From an uncultured Acidobacteriia bacterium (GTDB lineage: Bacteria > Acidobacteriota > Terriglobia > Bryobacterales > Bryobacteraceae), in contig CAIYHG010000145.1 of assembly GCA_903925975.1 (NCBI GenBank), positions 1-64,000 of the forward strand: DNA of 64,000 nt, given 5' to 3'. The notes under the pieces were generated by a model, which did no database searches, was not told the origin of the DNA, and was given only the letters and a program-made list of their open reading frames with translations. The translations under genes were made by a program, and so were the position numbers. This document shows, one piece after another, positions 1 through 9,522 of the stretch (positions within the stretch are counted from its first letter, which is position 1; each line of letters starts with the position of its first letter).

Positions 1-83
1 CGAAGAGGATCGGTCCGGCAAAAACACACCTTCCCACGCCGCATGATACCATTGTAGATACCGCTTCGAAGAACCCCGTCGAC

Positions 84-1268
84 ATGACCACGCTCACAGT
101 TCTAGGTTCCACTGGGTCGATAGGCGTCAGCACTCTGGACGTGATTCGACGTGAGCGGGAGTCCTATCGAGTCTTTGCTCTGGTCGCGGGGCATAATGTT
201 GACCTTCTTGCCGCGCAAATTGCGGAGTTCCGCCCTGAGCTTGCCGTCGTGGCGGACGCTGCTGCTTTGGAGGCGCTACGGCTGCGGCTCGAAACGGTTC
301 CGCCCGCGCTTCGTCCTGAACTGATGTGCGGGCCTGAGGCCAGAGTTCTAGCCGCCACCGCCGGGCAAGTGAATACGGTCATTTCCGCGATCGTCGGCAT
401 TGCCGGCCTCGAAGCAACCTACGCGGCGGTTTGCCTGGGAAAGCGAATCGGATTGGCGACGAAGGAGACGCTGGTTTCGGCCGGCGCCCTGATGATGGAT
501 GCCGTGCGCTCGAGCGGCGCCTGTTTGTTGCCCATCGACAGCGAGCACAACGCGGCTCACCAGTGCCTGGCGGCCGGGCGCCGGGAGGAGGTTTCGCGCC
601 TCATTCTCACCGCTTCGGGCGGGCCGTTTCGAAACACTCCAGCGGACGCTCTGTCTTCGGTGACACCGGAACAAGCGCTGAAGCATCCAACATGGAAGAT
701 GGGGAACCGTATCACCATAGACAGCGCCACCCTCATGAACAAAGGGTTTGAGGTGATAGAGGCTTGCTGGTTGTTCGGCCTCTCCCCGGCACAGGTTGAC
801 GTGGTGGTCCACCCCCAATCTTCCGTGCATGCCATGGTGGAATACTGCGATGGCAGCGTTATTGCCCAGATCTCGGCCACGGACATGCGCATGCCGATCC
901 AGTATGCGCTCACCTACCCCGAGCGCCGTGACGCCCCCGTGCCGCGCATCGACTGGGCGCAGGCCCGCACGTGGGAGTTCCTGCCGCCCGATTTCGCCAA
1001 GTTCCCGCTCCTACGGCTGGCCTACGACTGCCAGGAAGCGGGCGGCGCATCCACCTGCGTCCTGAACGCCGCCGACGAAGTGGCGGTGGAAGCTTTCTTG
1101 GCGGGTCGCATCGGGTTCACTTCCATATATGATGTAGTTCGGGAAACGGTAGAGGAAATGCCCGCGCGGAACCCGCAGAGCGTGGGAGAAGTATTGGAGA
1201 TTGATCGCCAGGCGCGCGCGCGAGCGTGGGAAGCGGCAACTTCCCGCGCGGGCGCGGCAACGGCGTGA
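84..1268 (+). CDS. dxr: 1-deoxy-D-xylulose 5-phosphate reductoisomerase
   Basis: Cytosolic enzyme of the MEP isoprenoid pathway that turns DXP into 2-C-methyl-D-erythritol 4-phosphate using NADPH and a divalent metal. The 394-residue length is normal. The NADPH-binding motif GSTGSIG is at residues 8-14. The metal-binding segment LPIDSEHNA puts D152 and E154 in place, and MNKGFE at about 218-223 supplies the third acidic ligand. The start is set by the Rossmann strand beginning at residue 3. The reading frame stays open upstream to the window edge, but those codons do not look like DXR. The rseP gene follows after 8 bases, the usual dxr-rseP order. Bases 1-83 could not be assigned to a gene. 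Confidence 0.97.
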   Translation: MTTLTVLGSTGSIGVSTLDVIRRERESYRVFALVAGHNVDLLAAQIAEFRPELAVVADAAALEALRLRLETVPPALRPELMCGPEARVLAATAGQVNTVISAIVGIAGLEATYAAVCLGKRIGLATKETLVSAGALMMDAVRSSGACLLPIDSEHNAAHQCLAAGRREEVSRLILTASGGPFRNTPADALSSVTPEQALKHPTWKMGNRITIDSATLMNKGFEVIEACWLFGLSPAQVDVVVHPQSSVHAMVEYCDGSVIAQISATDMRMPIQYALTYPERRDAPVPRIDWAQARTWEFLPPDFAKFPLLRLAYDCQEAGGASTCVLNAADEVAVEAFLAGRIGFTSIYDVVRETVEEMPARNPQSVGEVLEIDRQARARAWEAATSRAGAATA

Positions 1269-1276
1269 CTTTCGTT

Positions 1277-2611
1277 ATGCAATTTGTGCAAGGATTCGAG
1301 AACATTCTCTGGCTGCTGGTTTTGATCGGAGTCATGATCAATATCCACGAGTTGGGGCACTTTTGGGCGGCCCGATACTTCGACGTCAAAGTGGAAGCGT
1401 TCAGCTTTGGCTTCGGACCGCGGCTATTCGGCTTTCGCCGGGGTGAGACGGACTACCGCTTTTCGCTGGTCCCGTTCGGCGGCTACGTCAAGATGACCGG
1501 GGAGGCGATCGAGCAGAACACCCCCATGGACCCGCGCAGCCTCCTGGCCAAACCCAGATGGCAACGGCTGGTCATTGCGTTCGCCGGCCCATTCATGAAC
1601 ATCGCTCTCGCGGTCGGCCTGCTCACCGGCTTGTACATGGTGAGTTATCCCAAGCTGTCCCAGGCGGATTTGGACCCCGTGATTGGCGGCGTGATGGCGG
1701 ACTCACCCGCGGCGCAGGCCGGGATTCAAGTCGGCGACAGGATCGTCAAGCTGGATGATCAGGATAACCCCGGCTGGGACGACATCACCATGAAGGAGCT
1801 CGCCAGCGCGTACAGACCCTTGCGGGTAATTGTAGAGCGCGGCGGCCGGCGCGTCGAGACTACAGTCACGCCGACCTTGAGCGAGCGCTCGGGCGTTGGA
1901 TCGGCTGGTTGGGACAAGCGCGGCGAAGTCCAGGTGGGCAGTATCGAAACGGGCATGCCCGCGGCCAAAGCCGGGCTTTTGCCGGGCGACATGATTCGAA
2001 TGGTGAACGGCCGGCCCATTGACTCCACCATCCAATTGCAGGAAGCGACCAAGAACAGCGGCGGAAACCCCGTCGGGGTCACGTATGAGCGGAACGGCCG
2101 CACAACCACCGTTTCCGTGAAGCCGGTTTTCGAAAAGAAAGACGGGCCGCCGCGGTGGATGATCGGCGTTGGGCCCATGCTCAAGCCCCACTATCTGAAC
2201 ACTCGGCTCGCTCTGCCCAGCGCCCTGCGCGAATCCTTGCGTGAGAACACCAGGGGCGCCCTCATGATCGGGCAGTTCTTAAAGGGCGTAGTGGAGCGCC
2301 GTATGTCGGCCAAGAACATCACCGGGCCAATCGGGATGATACAGATTTCGGGAGATGCGGCTCGCGAAGGCCCGTCCGCGTTCCTGGGTTTGATGTCGAT
2401 GGTCAGCCTGAACCTGGCCGTCTTCAACCTTCTGCCCATCCCGATCCTCGACGGCGGCGTAATTCTCATGCTGCTGATCGAAATCGTCATGCAGCGCGAT
2501 CTCAGCCTGGGAGTAAAGGAGGCCGTATTTAAGCTCGGCTTCGTCTTCATCATGCTGATCGTGGCTTTCGTGTTGTACAACGACATTTCCAGGTATCTGC
2601 CAGCGGGATGA
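1277..2611 (+). CDS. rseP: Site-2 intramembrane metalloprotease RseP/RasP (M50)
   Basis: Inner-membrane zinc protease that cuts transmembrane segments of anti-sigma factors and remnant signal peptides. The zinc motif HELGH is at residues 24-28 in the first membrane helix and the third ligand motif LDG is near 391-393 in a late helix. Two PDZ-like domains lie between them (about 115-190 and 210-285), matching the RseP layout. I chose the ATG 8 bases after dxr: the longer frame from 1226 overlaps dxr and adds 17 basic residues before the first helix. At 444 residues the length is typical. No RseA-like substrate or DegS is in the window, so the regulated sigma factor is unknown. Confidence 0.95.
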   Translation: MQFVQGFENILWLLVLIGVMINIHELGHFWAARYFDVKVEAFSFGFGPRLFGFRRGETDYRFSLVPFGGYVKMTGEAIEQNTPMDPRSLLAKPRWQRLVIAFAGPFMNIALAVGLLTGLYMVSYPKLSQADLDPVIGGVMADSPAAQAGIQVGDRIVKLDDQDNPGWDDITMKELASAYRPLRVIVERGGRRVETTVTPTLSERSGVGSAGWDKRGEVQVGSIETGMPAAKAGLLPGDMIRMVNGRPIDSTIQLQEATKNSGGNPVGVTYERNGRTTTVSVKPVFEKKDGPPRWMIGVGPMLKPHYLNTRLALPSALRESLRENTRGALMIGQFLKGVVERRMSAKNITGPIGMIQISGDAAREGPSAFLGLMSMVSLNLAVFNLLPIPILDGGVILMLLIEIVMQRDLSLGVKEAVFKLGFVFIMLIVAFVLYNDISRYLPAG

Positions 2612-2659
2612 GTGAACCGGTTCGCCGCGGCCACACATCCGGATTGACCTTCGAAGCTT

Positions 2660-4234
2660 ATGCAGCCTAGCTGCGTCCGCCAAAACGAACTGCCGCAAGT
2701 GAGCCGGCTCGCAGCCGACGTCTCGTACAATCCCGAGCGCTGCGCTGCGTTCTACCGCCACGCGGGACGCGGTCTAGCCTCCTACCAGGCCGCGGCCAAA
2801 GAAATAAACCTCCCGGACGGGCGCCGCGCTGAACTGATCGCGGCCCTGCGCCAACTCAACCCTCCGGGCGGCTTGCTCGACCGTCTCGCGCAACCCGGAA
2901 CCGTCGCGGTAATCACGGGGCAGCAGGCCGGCCTCTTCACTGGGCCCGCCTACACGATCTACAAAGCGCTCCACACCATCCGGCTGGCGTCCTGGCTGAG
3001 CGAGAACGGCGTGCCTGCCGTACCCGTGTTTTGGCTGGCTACAGAAGACCACGATTTCGACGAGGCGGATCACGCCTGGGTCTTCAATGCCGATCACTCG
3101 CCCGCAAAGGTGGGCGCCAGGATCACGGCCTCCGGGCAGCCGGTCGGCCCGCTCGCCCTGCCTTCCCCTCCGGTCGATCAGTTGAAGGCCGCGATGGAGG
3201 GGTTACCGTTCCGCGACGAGGTCGTCGAGATTGTGGCGGAGTGCTACCAGCCGGGCGCGACCATGGGCGCCGCCTTCGGAGCGCTGCTGCGGCGCCTCTT
3301 GCGGCCATTCGATATTCTGCAGGCGGACCCCATGCTTCCCAGCTTCCGCGCGCTCGCCGCGCCGCTTCTGCGGGCTTACATCGAGGCCGCCCCGGAGCTA
3401 TCCGCGCGAGTTCTGGAGCGCGGGCGGGAGTTGGCTGCCGCCGGATATCATTCCCAGGTCCACGTGGAGCAGGATACCTCTTTCGCCTTCCTGCTCGAAA
3501 AAGGGAAGAGGCTCGCCCTGCGCCGGAACGGCGCGGCGTTTACCCAGAATGGCAGGCACTTTAGCGCGCGGGAACTGGCCGATCGCGCCGAGTCGCTGTC
3601 CCCCAATGCGCTCTTGCGCCCCGTAGTGCAGGATTCCATGTTCCCAACCGTGGCCTACGTTGGCGGCCCTTCGGAGGTTGCGTATCTGGCGCAGTCGGAG
3701 GCGTTATACGGCCCCCTGCTGGGCCGTATGCCCGTCGCCGTGCCGCGCGCCGGTTTCACCCTGCTCGACCAGCGCAGCGCCAAGCTCTTCGACCGCTACG
3801 GCCTGAAGCTTGACGATTTCTTCCACGGAGAAGAGCGTCTCCGCGACAAGATTTCGGCCCAACTGACGCCCCCGGGGATCTCTGGCGCCCTGCGCGCCGC
3901 CGCGGACGCCGTGACGGGCGAGATGGAGCGCGTCAAGCTGGAGTTGTCCGGGCTCGATGCCACGCTGGCCAAGGCGGCCGGCAACAGCGCGCGCAAGATC
4001 GGGTATCAATTCCAGAAACTCGAGCGCAAGGCGGCGCGGGAGGCGCTGGCGCGCGACGAGCGCGCCGCGCGTGACGCCCGCTCGCTCTCCCGGCTGGTCT
4101 GCCCCGGGCGTCACCTCCAGGAGCGCCTCTATTCGATCCTGCCGTTTGTCGCCAAGCACGGGCTCGATCTCGCCGAGGCTTTGCACGCAGAGATCGATCC
4201 GGCGTGTCCCGATCACAGGCTGATTGCTATCTGA
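2660..4234 (+). CDS. bshC: Bacillithiol biosynthesis cysteine-adding enzyme BshC
   Basis: Adds cysteine to glucosaminyl-malate, the last step of bacillithiol synthesis. The 524 residues match the family, including the N-terminal nucleotidyltransferase-like core with ITGQQAGLFTGP (about 96-107) and FWLATEDHDFDE (about 127-138), and a long helical C-terminal part rich in Lys/Arg/Ala that fits the BshC coiled coil. bshA and bshB are not nearby, as is common. The gene starts 48 bases after rseP and converges with the next minus-strand gene, leaving 9 bases between stops. It implies bacillithiol as the low-molecular-weight thiol of this organism. Confidence 0.93.
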   Translation: MQPSCVRQNELPQVSRLAADVSYNPERCAAFYRHAGRGLASYQAAAKEINLPDGRRAELIAALRQLNPPGGLLDRLAQPGTVAVITGQQAGLFTGPAYTIYKALHTIRLASWLSENGVPAVPVFWLATEDHDFDEADHAWVFNADHSPAKVGARITASGQPVGPLALPSPPVDQLKAAMEGLPFRDEVVEIVAECYQPGATMGAAFGALLRRLLRPFDILQADPMLPSFRALAAPLLRAYIEAAPELSARVLERGRELAAAGYHSQVHVEQDTSFAFLLEKGKRLALRRNGAAFTQNGRHFSARELADRAESLSPNALLRPVVQDSMFPTVAYVGGPSEVAYLAQSEALYGPLLGRMPVAVPRAGFTLLDQRSAKLFDRYGLKLDDFFHGEERLRDKISAQLTPPGISGALRAAADAVTGEMERVKLELSGLDATLAKAAGNSARKIGYQFQKLERKAAREALARDERAARDARSLSRLVCPGRHLQERLYSILPFVAKHGLDLAEALHAEIDPACPDHRLIAI

Positions 4235-4243
4235 AAAGGTAGG

Positions 4244-4510
4244 CTACTGCAGTCTTGGCTGGAGCTGCTCGTTCGAAATCAGGCCGTCGAAGATCGCGAG
4301 CACCTGCTTCCGGTATTCATAGATCTTCTGGAGGTTGTCGCGGAACGAATTCTCGAAGTCGTGCGCTTTCATCCATTTCTCAAGCATGGCGTGCGGTACG
4401 TCGATATCCTGCCTGAGGGTTTGAACGTCGTGTCCGCGTAAGAATAGACCGTAAAAGAACGCAGCCTCCCGTTGAGGGGCCAGAGGGTCGATTTCAGCTC
4501 TCGCCGTCAT
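4244..4510 (-). CDS. Small conserved-looking helical protein, function unknown
   Basis: An 88-residue soluble protein predicted to be mostly helical, without signal peptide or cysteines. The middle part (about residues 20-52) has the spacing of a helix-turn-helix: a helix, a turn near DVPHAM, then a recognition-like helix LEKWMKAH. This is suggestive only. It converges on bshC with nine bases between the stop codons, and the gene upstream on the same strand is a PilZ protein 89 bases away. I do not recognise a named family. Base composition and codon use match the neighbours. Confidence 0.6.
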   Translation of the reverse strand: MTARAEIDPLAPQREAAFFYGLFLRGHDVQTLRQDIDVPHAMLEKWMKAHDFENSFRDNLQKIYEYRKQVLAIFDGLISNEQLQPRLQ

Positions 4511-4599
4511 AAACGTCTCAGCGAAATTGTCAGTATAACGGCGGTTGGAACCCTACGGCAAGTCCAATTCCGGGCGGCCCGGGAAGGCCGCGCGCGGAT

Positions 4600-4980
4600 T
4601 TACGATTCGATGCGGCGGGTCTTGAACTCGTACTTCTCGATGCGTACCGCGGCAAGGAAATCTTCGGAGCGAATCACCCGCCCCAGCACCACGAACTTCA
4701 GCGGGCAGGTACCATCGATCCGCGCCGGCCAATTCACGGAAAGCTCCACCATTCTGCCCTCGGGCAACTGCCCCTCGGTCGTGAAGCACACCCCGCTGCT
4801 GCTGATATTCACGGTGACGCCGGACCCGCCTGCCTCCACCGATTTGGGGTGTAGAACGCGGTACCGAAGTTCCTCGGTCACTGGGAAGTGGCTGTGCTCC
4901 CGCCGGTCCGATAGCCCAGGGCGATGCTCAGCCATCTGCAGAATTCTTGCTGTCGCTGGGTTCATACTGTTACTCATCAT
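4600..4980 (-). CDS. PilZ-domain protein with degenerate c-di-GMP motif
   Basis: PilZ domains are c-di-GMP receptors or structural relics of them. The second motif is clear (NISSSGV, in the N/D-x-S-x-x-G form) and is followed by the alternating beta strands of the barrel. The first motif, normally RxxxR, reads RREHSH, so the last arginine is replaced; c-di-GMP binding may be weak or lost (inference). The frame is open to 5127, but an ATG pair at 4975-4980 follows a purine-rich GGAAGG and gives a 126-residue product without the long basic leader. It is divergent from larB. Confidence 0.75.
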   Translation of the reverse strand: MMSNSMNPATARILQMAEHRPGLSDRREHSHFPVTEELRYRVLHPKSVEAGGSGVTVNISSSGVCFTTEGQLPEGRMVELSVNWPARIDGTCPLKFVVLGRVIRSEDFLAAVRIEKYEFKTRRIES

Positions 4981-5125
4981 CCTTCCATGACCGGTTCGTT
5001 GACAATAGCCTAAGAGTCTCAATACGGTCTCAATAGGACCAGTACTTTCCTCATACGCCATAGATGCGCTTTGTCGAACTTTGATGCAACTAAAGCGGCC
5101 CCTTACCTTCTGGTATGCTGGCCTC

Positions 5126-5872
5126 ATGGATCAACAGCAGCTCACGTCTTTGTTCGAGCAAGTGAAGAGCGGCGCGGTAGATATCGAGAGCGCCGTAGGC
5201 CGCCTGCGTCACATGCCCTTTGAAGACATGGGCTTCGCGAAAGTAGATCACCACCGCGCGCTGCGCCACGGAATGCCGGAAGTCATCTTCGCGATGGGGA
5301 AAACACCTGAGCAGGTAGCCGCGATTGCCCAGAAACTCCTGGACAACTCGCCCAACGTCCTGATCACCCGTGCGAGCCCCGAGTGCGCCGCCTTCGTTGC
5401 CGAGCGTCTCGATTGCGGAGAATATTTCCCGGCTTCAGGCGCGATCCGCTTCTGGCGCGATCGCTCGATCCGCGGCGTCGGTACGATTGCCGTGGTCTGC
5501 GCGGGAACCAGCGACATGCCGGTTGCGGAAGAGGCGCGGGTCACGGCGGAAGTGATGGGCAACAGCGTGATTGCCATCCACGATGTTGGCGTGGCCGGAA
5601 TTCACCGTCTGATGCAGAGCCGCGAAAAGCTTACCGAAGCGCGCGTCATCGTGGTGTGCGCCGGAATGGAGGGCGCGCTGCCCAGCGTCGTGGGCGGCCT
5701 GGTATCCTGTCCGGTGATCGCGGTTCCGACCAGCGTAGGATACGGAGCCAGTTTCCACGGTCTTTCGGCTTTGTTGGGTATGCTCAATAGCTGTTCCAGC
5801 AACGTCAGCGTTGTAAACATAGACAACGGCTTCGGCGCCGGATACGTCGCCAGCCTGATTAACCGCAAGTGA
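5126..5872 (+). CDS. larB: LarB, pyridinium-3,5-biscarboxylic acid mononucleotide synthase
   Basis: LarB carboxylates and hydrolyses nicotinic acid adenine dinucleotide, the first step towards the nickel-pincer nucleotide of lactate racemase and related enzymes. The 248 residues show the family's N-terminal segment ([23 protein letters not shown]) and the C-terminal PurE-like domain with [13 protein letters not shown] and [18 protein letters not shown]. An ATG at 5081 is in frame, but the family starts at MDQQQL. larC, larE and larA are not in the window. The stop overlaps the start of the M64 peptidase gene by four bases (GTGA), so the two are likely translated together. Confidence 0.94.
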   Translation: MDQQQLTSLFEQVKSGAVDIESAVGRLRHMPFEDMGFAKVDHHRALRHGMPEVIFAMGKTPEQVAAIAQKLLDNSPNVLITRASPECAAFVAERLDCGEYFPASGAIRFWRDRSIRGVGTIAVVCAGTSDMPVAEEARVTAEVMGNSVIAIHDVGVAGIHRLMQSREKLTEARVIVVCAGMEGALPSVVGGLVSCPVIAVPTSVGYGASFHGLSALLGMLNSCSSNVSVVNIDNGFGAGYVASLINRK

Positions 5873-7251
5873 AACTTCTCGCTTCTCTGCTACTCGCATC
5901 GGGGGTGGTTGCCGCCCAACCCGCCCCGCTCAGAACGATGCGCCTGGATTATGTCCACGCGGGCGATGCCGCCAAGGAAACGTACGCGCTTGAGGACATC
6001 GCCCTCGAAGGGGACTGGGCCGGCCCCTTGGACCGCTGGATAGACGAAACCAACCTGGGCAAGTATCAGTTCCAGGTGCTCGATCGCGCCACAAACCGGC
6101 TCCTGTATTCCCGTGGTTTCGCCAGCGTCTACGGCGAATGGGAAACCACCGGCGAGGCCAAGGAGCAGCCCCGAGCATTCGGGGAGAGCCTGCGCTTCCC
6201 CGCGCCTTCCGCCCCGGTGCAGATCATCCTCAAGAAGCGTGGGACGCAGAACGAGTTTCGCGAAGTCTGGTCGGTCGTGGTGGACCCGGCCAACCCCGCC
6301 ATCAAGCGCGCCGCTGCCCCCAAACTCAACGTGTGGGCCGTGGTTCAGAACGGGCCTCCACGGGACAAGGTGGACCTGCTACTTTTGGGCGACGGATACA
6401 CCGCTGCCGAGATGGACAAGTGGCATCGCGACGCCCGCCGCATGGCCGAGTTGCTGTTTGCCGCCTCTCCGTTCAAGGAACGCCGCCAGGCTTTCAACGT
6501 CTGGGCTATCGATACGCCTTCCGAGGAGAGCGGCGTCTCGCGTCCCTCCGATCACGTGTACCGGCGGTCGCCTCTGGGCGCGTCCTACGACGCATTCGAC
6601 TCCGAAAGGTACGTGCTCACGTACGACAACCGCAGGCTGCGAGAAATCGCATCCGCCGCGCCCTACGAGTTCGTGGAAATCGTGGTGAACGACCGTAAAT
6701 ACGGCGGCGGCGGAATCTTCAACGCCTACGCCACGGTGGCGGCCGACAATGCCTTCACGCCTTACATCTTCGTGCACGAGTTCGGTCACCATTTCGCGGG
6801 ATTGGCGGACGAATACTACACCTCCGACGTGGCCTACGGCAGTTCCGCCGCCCGGCCGGAACCGTGGGAGCCGAATGCGACAGCCGATCCCAAAGCTTCC
6901 AAGTGGGCCACTCTCCTGACCGGGGGAATCCCGCTTCCCACGCCTTGGCCCAAGACCGAGTTCGAAACGATGGAGCAGGCAGCCCAGGCACGGCGGCTTG
7001 CCATCCGCGCGCAAGGGCGCCCCGAGGAGGAGATGGAGGCCCTGTTCCGCGAGCAGCGCGACCGCGAAACGAAACTACTCGGCTCCGGACCTAACGCCGG
7101 CAAAGTGGGCGTGTTCGAAGGTTCGTTGTATGAGGCGAAGGGCTATTACCGGCCCCAGCAGGACTGCATCATGTTCACGCGCGACCAAGTCGGGTTTTGC
7201 TCCGTCTGCCAGCGGGCCATCAGCCGCATCATAGACCTCTACGCGAAGTGA
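5869..7251 (+). CDS. Exported M64 (IgA-type) metallopeptidase
   Basis: Zinc metalloprotease of the peptidase M64 family, probably secreted. A signal peptide is visible (residues 1-16, ending VVAAQ). The zinc motif [14 protein letters not shown] begins at H303, giving HExxH plus the downstream acidic ligand. A beta-rich N-terminal domain (about 20-150) matches the M64 N-terminal domain. Three late cysteines are in DCIMF and FCSVC. The GTG start overlaps the larB stop by four bases. M64 was named for clostridial IgA protease, but environmental members have unknown substrates and nothing here shows IgA cleavage. Confidence 0.88.
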   Translation: MKLLASLLLASGVVAAQPAPLRTMRLDYVHAGDAAKETYALEDIALEGDWAGPLDRWIDETNLGKYQFQVLDRATNRLLYSRGFASVYGEWETTGEAKEQPRAFGESLRFPAPSAPVQIILKKRGTQNEFREVWSVVVDPANPAIKRAAAPKLNVWAVVQNGPPRDKVDLLLLGDGYTAAEMDKWHRDARRMAELLFAASPFKERRQAFNVWAIDTPSEESGVSRPSDHVYRRSPLGASYDAFDSERYVLTYDNRRLREIASAAPYEFVEIVVNDRKYGGGGIFNAYATVAADNAFTPYIFVHEFGHHFAGLADEYYTSDVAYGSSAARPEPWEPNATADPKASKWATLLTGGIPLPTPWPKTEFETMEQAAQARRLAIRAQGRPEEEMEALFREQRDRETKLLGSGPNAGKVGVFEGSLYEAKGYYRPQQDCIMFTRDQVGFCSVCQRAISRIIDLYAK

Positions 7252-7302
7252 AACCGGCTGGGGCTGGCGCCGGCCGCCGCCCGGGTCTACACTAATCATT
7301 CG

Positions 7303-7641
7303 ATGCTCGAGATCACGCACAAGCAGATCGCGCCCGGGACCGAGGTCATCCACCTCGCTGGAAAGATCATGATGGGCCCTTCGAGCGAACCCATTGTCAC
7401 CCTGGTGGAAGAACTGCTGCAGCAGGGAACCCGCATTTTCATCTTCGATTTTTCCGCCGTCACTTCACTCGACAGCACCGGGATAGGGCACTTCATCGTG
7501 AGCTACAACCGTATCGGCGCCGCCGGCGGGCAGATGCGCATGACCGGCGCCACCGGGCACATATTCGATTCCTTCCACATCAGCCAGTTGGATACGGTTT
7601 TCCCGTTCTTCGAGGACGCTGAAGCCGCCGCGAAAGCCTAG
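7303..7641 (+). CDS. STAS-domain anti-sigma factor antagonist
   Basis: A 112-residue single STAS domain of the SpoIIAA/RsbV type. These proteins bind a kinase anti-sigma factor when unphosphorylated and release the sigma factor. The phospho-acceptor region reads FDFSAVTSLDSTGIGHF, with the conserved D-S-T serine before the second helix. No anti-sigma kinase or PP2C phosphatase is adjacent, so the partner is unknown. It starts 51 bases after the M64 gene and may share its transcript. The 130 bases that follow (7642-7771) hold no gene I can support. Confidence 0.85.
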   Translation: MLEITHKQIAPGTEVIHLAGKIMMGPSSEPIVTLVEELLQQGTRIFIFDFSAVTSLDSTGIGHFIVSYNRIGAAGGQMRMTGATGHIFDSFHISQLDTVFPFFEDAEAAAKA

Positions 7642-7771
7642 TATCGCGATCCGAAGATTCGCTGCATGAGTTGCCGGCGGGTCTGCGTGTGCAGCCCGAA
7701 GCTATTTCGCGAACTCCGAGCCAAGGCGCTACGCTTCACGCCCGGAGCCCCCTGCGGCTGCCACCGGAAGT

Positions 7772-8749
7772 TCACGCGGCATCCGGCTTCTTCAGCACGG
7801 CGAACCAGTAGCCGTTGAAAGTGCCTTCGTCGGCGACCGCGAAGCCGGTTCGGGTGGCCATCCGGCGCCAGTCGGCCTTCGAAGATAGAAAAAGCGCGAA
7901 CACGTTGGCGACCGTGAACATCGTCCAGCCGGGAACCCAGGCGATGAGAAGGAAGCGGCCGCCGGGTTTGAGCACCCGCAGCATCTCGCGCAAGCCCTGC
8001 TCCTTCATTGTGCCCAGATGGTCGATGGCATGGGCGCTGACGGCGCCATCGAAGGCGCGGTCCGGGAACGGCAGGGCGGTTAGATCGCCGCGCTCGATGC
8101 GCACGCGTTCAGTGAGGCCCGCACGGCGCAGGTTGCGTTCGAGCAGAGACTGGCCGCCGCCTGAGATGTAGCCGGAATCGAAGCGGTCGAGCGCGACGAA
8201 GCGCGCTTGCTTCAGCGCGCGGCCGAGCGCCACGGTGGTCCGGCCGGCGCCGGAACCTCCATCGAGAATGATGCTGTTCTCGCCGGACGGAAGGTCGACG
8301 AAGGGCAGGACGGCGTGGTCGTATTGGCCGGAGGCCCGGGTAATCAATCCGCCCGCGAAGAAGCCCGCCGCCAGAAGGGTGAGGCACGCGGCCAGCGGCC
8401 ACCACGCCGGCGCGGCAACCTGGATCGCGACCGCGGCTGCAACCATGACCAGGACCGCGACCCACGGTCCATAAGTAAAGGCCAGCGGCCAGCCAAAATC
8501 GAAATCCTCGGCCTCCTTCTTGCGCAGAAACGGCAGGCGCCGCGCGATGCGGTTGCCTCCCAAAAGGTAGAGCGAGCCCAGCAACACCAGAGCGCCCACC
8601 AGATGAAACCCCGCAAACAGCAGCAGCGCGTTCGAGATGGCGGGGAGCGATGGGACGTAGATCATGAGGACGGCGCCGGCGGCGGCCCCGGCCGCTCCCA
8701 CCCACCACATATGGCCATGATTGCGCTCGATTGCCTCGTTGATTTTCAT
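7772..8749 (-). CDS. Membrane-anchored SAM-dependent methyltransferase
   Basis: A 325-residue protein with four predicted membrane helices in the first 145 residues, followed by a class I methyltransferase domain. Motif I is ILDGGSGAGRTT, a variant of DxGxGxG, and the later LREMLRVLKPGGRFLLIAW segment is typical of UbiE-like enzymes. The ATG at 8749 follows AGGAGC, a good ribosome site; the frame continues upstream across the intergenic region but that extension overlaps tetR. It is divergent from the TetR-type gene with 147 bases between, which suggests that regulator controls it. The substrate is not evident. Confidence 0.85.
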   Translation of the reverse strand: MKINEAIERNHGHMWWVGAAGAAAGAVLMIYVPSLPAISNALLLFAGFHLVGALVLLGSLYLLGGNRIARRLPFLRKKEAEDFDFGWPLAFTYGPWVAVLVMVAAAVAIQVAAPAWWPLAACLTLLAAGFFAGGLITRASGQYDHAVLPFVDLPSGENSIILDGGSGAGRTTVALGRALKQARFVALDRFDSGYISGGGQSLLERNLRRAGLTERVRIERGDLTALPFPDRAFDGAVSAHAIDHLGTMKEQGLREMLRVLKPGGRFLLIAWVPGWTMFTVANVFALFLSSKADWRRMATRTGFAVADEGTFNGYWFAVLKKPDAA

Positions 8750-8810
8750 TTCTTGCTCCTTGGGCGGTCGATTTTGCCTTGACGGCGCCGCCTTCCGATG
8801 TTGAATATAG

Positions 8811-8886
8811 TGTTCGGAAGCGGCGCCGGGAAAGGACAAACAGGGCGGTTCTGTTCGTTGCCGAACACGGCGGCCGGAATTGTTCG
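8811..8886. promoter_or_regulatory. Candidate TetR operator cluster in the divergent region
   Basis: The divergent promoter region carries a perfect 6-bp inverted repeat, TGTTCG (8852-8857) and CGAACA (8862-8867), with a 4-bp spacer. Two further TGTTCG half sites lie at 8811 and 8881 in the same direction. The last is 11 bases before the tetR start. Short palindromes of this type next to a tetR gene usually bind its product. A TTGACG box at 8779 and a TATAGT at 8806 are possible promoter elements for tetR, but their spacing (21) is too long for a standard promoter. Confidence 0.5.
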
Positions 8887-8896
8887 GTTTTAGCGC

Positions 8897-9484
8897 ATGA
8901 GCGAAGAGATTATCGACAAGAGGGTGAGGAAGACGCTGCACGCATTGCGGCAGGCATTGCTCGAACTGATGGTGGAACAGCGGTATGAGGCCACCACCGT
9001 CCAGCACATTCTGGATCGCGCCGGCGTGGGGCGGGCCACGTTCTACCTGCACTATCGCAGCAAAGAGGATCTGCTGCGGAAGTCGCTCGATGCGCTGCGA
9101 GAGCAGTTGACGGAGCAATGGGAAGCGGCCACCGCAGGCAAGGGGAAACCGGCCGATCCGCTGGGCTTCAGCCTCGCCTTTTTCAAACACGTGGACGGGC
9201 ACCGGCAGCTCTACCGCTCCATCGTAGGAAGAGAGAGCGGAGTGATCGTGGACCGGCAGTTGCGCCGTCTGCTGACCGGCCTCGCAACGGCGGGAACCGC
9301 GCCGGGGCATCAGCCGGGGGCGGCGGGAACCCGGGCCGACCTGGCGGCGCAATATGTGGTGGGTGCGCTGATGTCCGTCATGATCTGGTGGCTGGAACGC
9401 AACGTGAAGCTCTCGCCCGACGAGATCGATGCCGTCTTCCGGAAGATGACCACGGCCGCGCTACAGGCAGGCAGCCGGGCTTAG
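8897..9484 (+). CDS. TetR/AcrR-family transcriptional regulator
   Basis: A 195-residue regulator. The N-terminal HTH is standard for the family: a helix through LRQALLELMVEQRYEATTV, then QHILDRAGVGRATFYLHYRSKEDLL (about residues 33-57). The C-terminal ligand-binding part is helical and includes a hydrophobic stretch VVGALMSVMIWWLERN as in the TetR_C_7/C_33 type. It is divergent from the membrane methyltransferase gene and probably represses that gene and itself. The ligand is unknown. Confidence 0.9.
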   Translation: MSEEIIDKRVRKTLHALRQALLELMVEQRYEATTVQHILDRAGVGRATFYLHYRSKEDLLRKSLDALREQLTEQWEAATAGKGKPADPLGFSLAFFKHVDGHRQLYRSIVGRESGVIVDRQLRRLLTGLATAGTAPGHQPGAAGTRADLAAQYVVGALMSVMIWWLERNVKLSPDEIDAVFRKMTTAALQAGSRA

Positions 9485-9522
9485 GAGCTTCTTGAAAAAG
9501 TCCTGGCAGGCGGCCGCGCGGC

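Noticed and set aside
1226..1276. Upstream extension of the rseP frame
   Set aside because: It lies inside dxr and adds residues not seen in site-2 proteases; the ATG at 1277 fits better.
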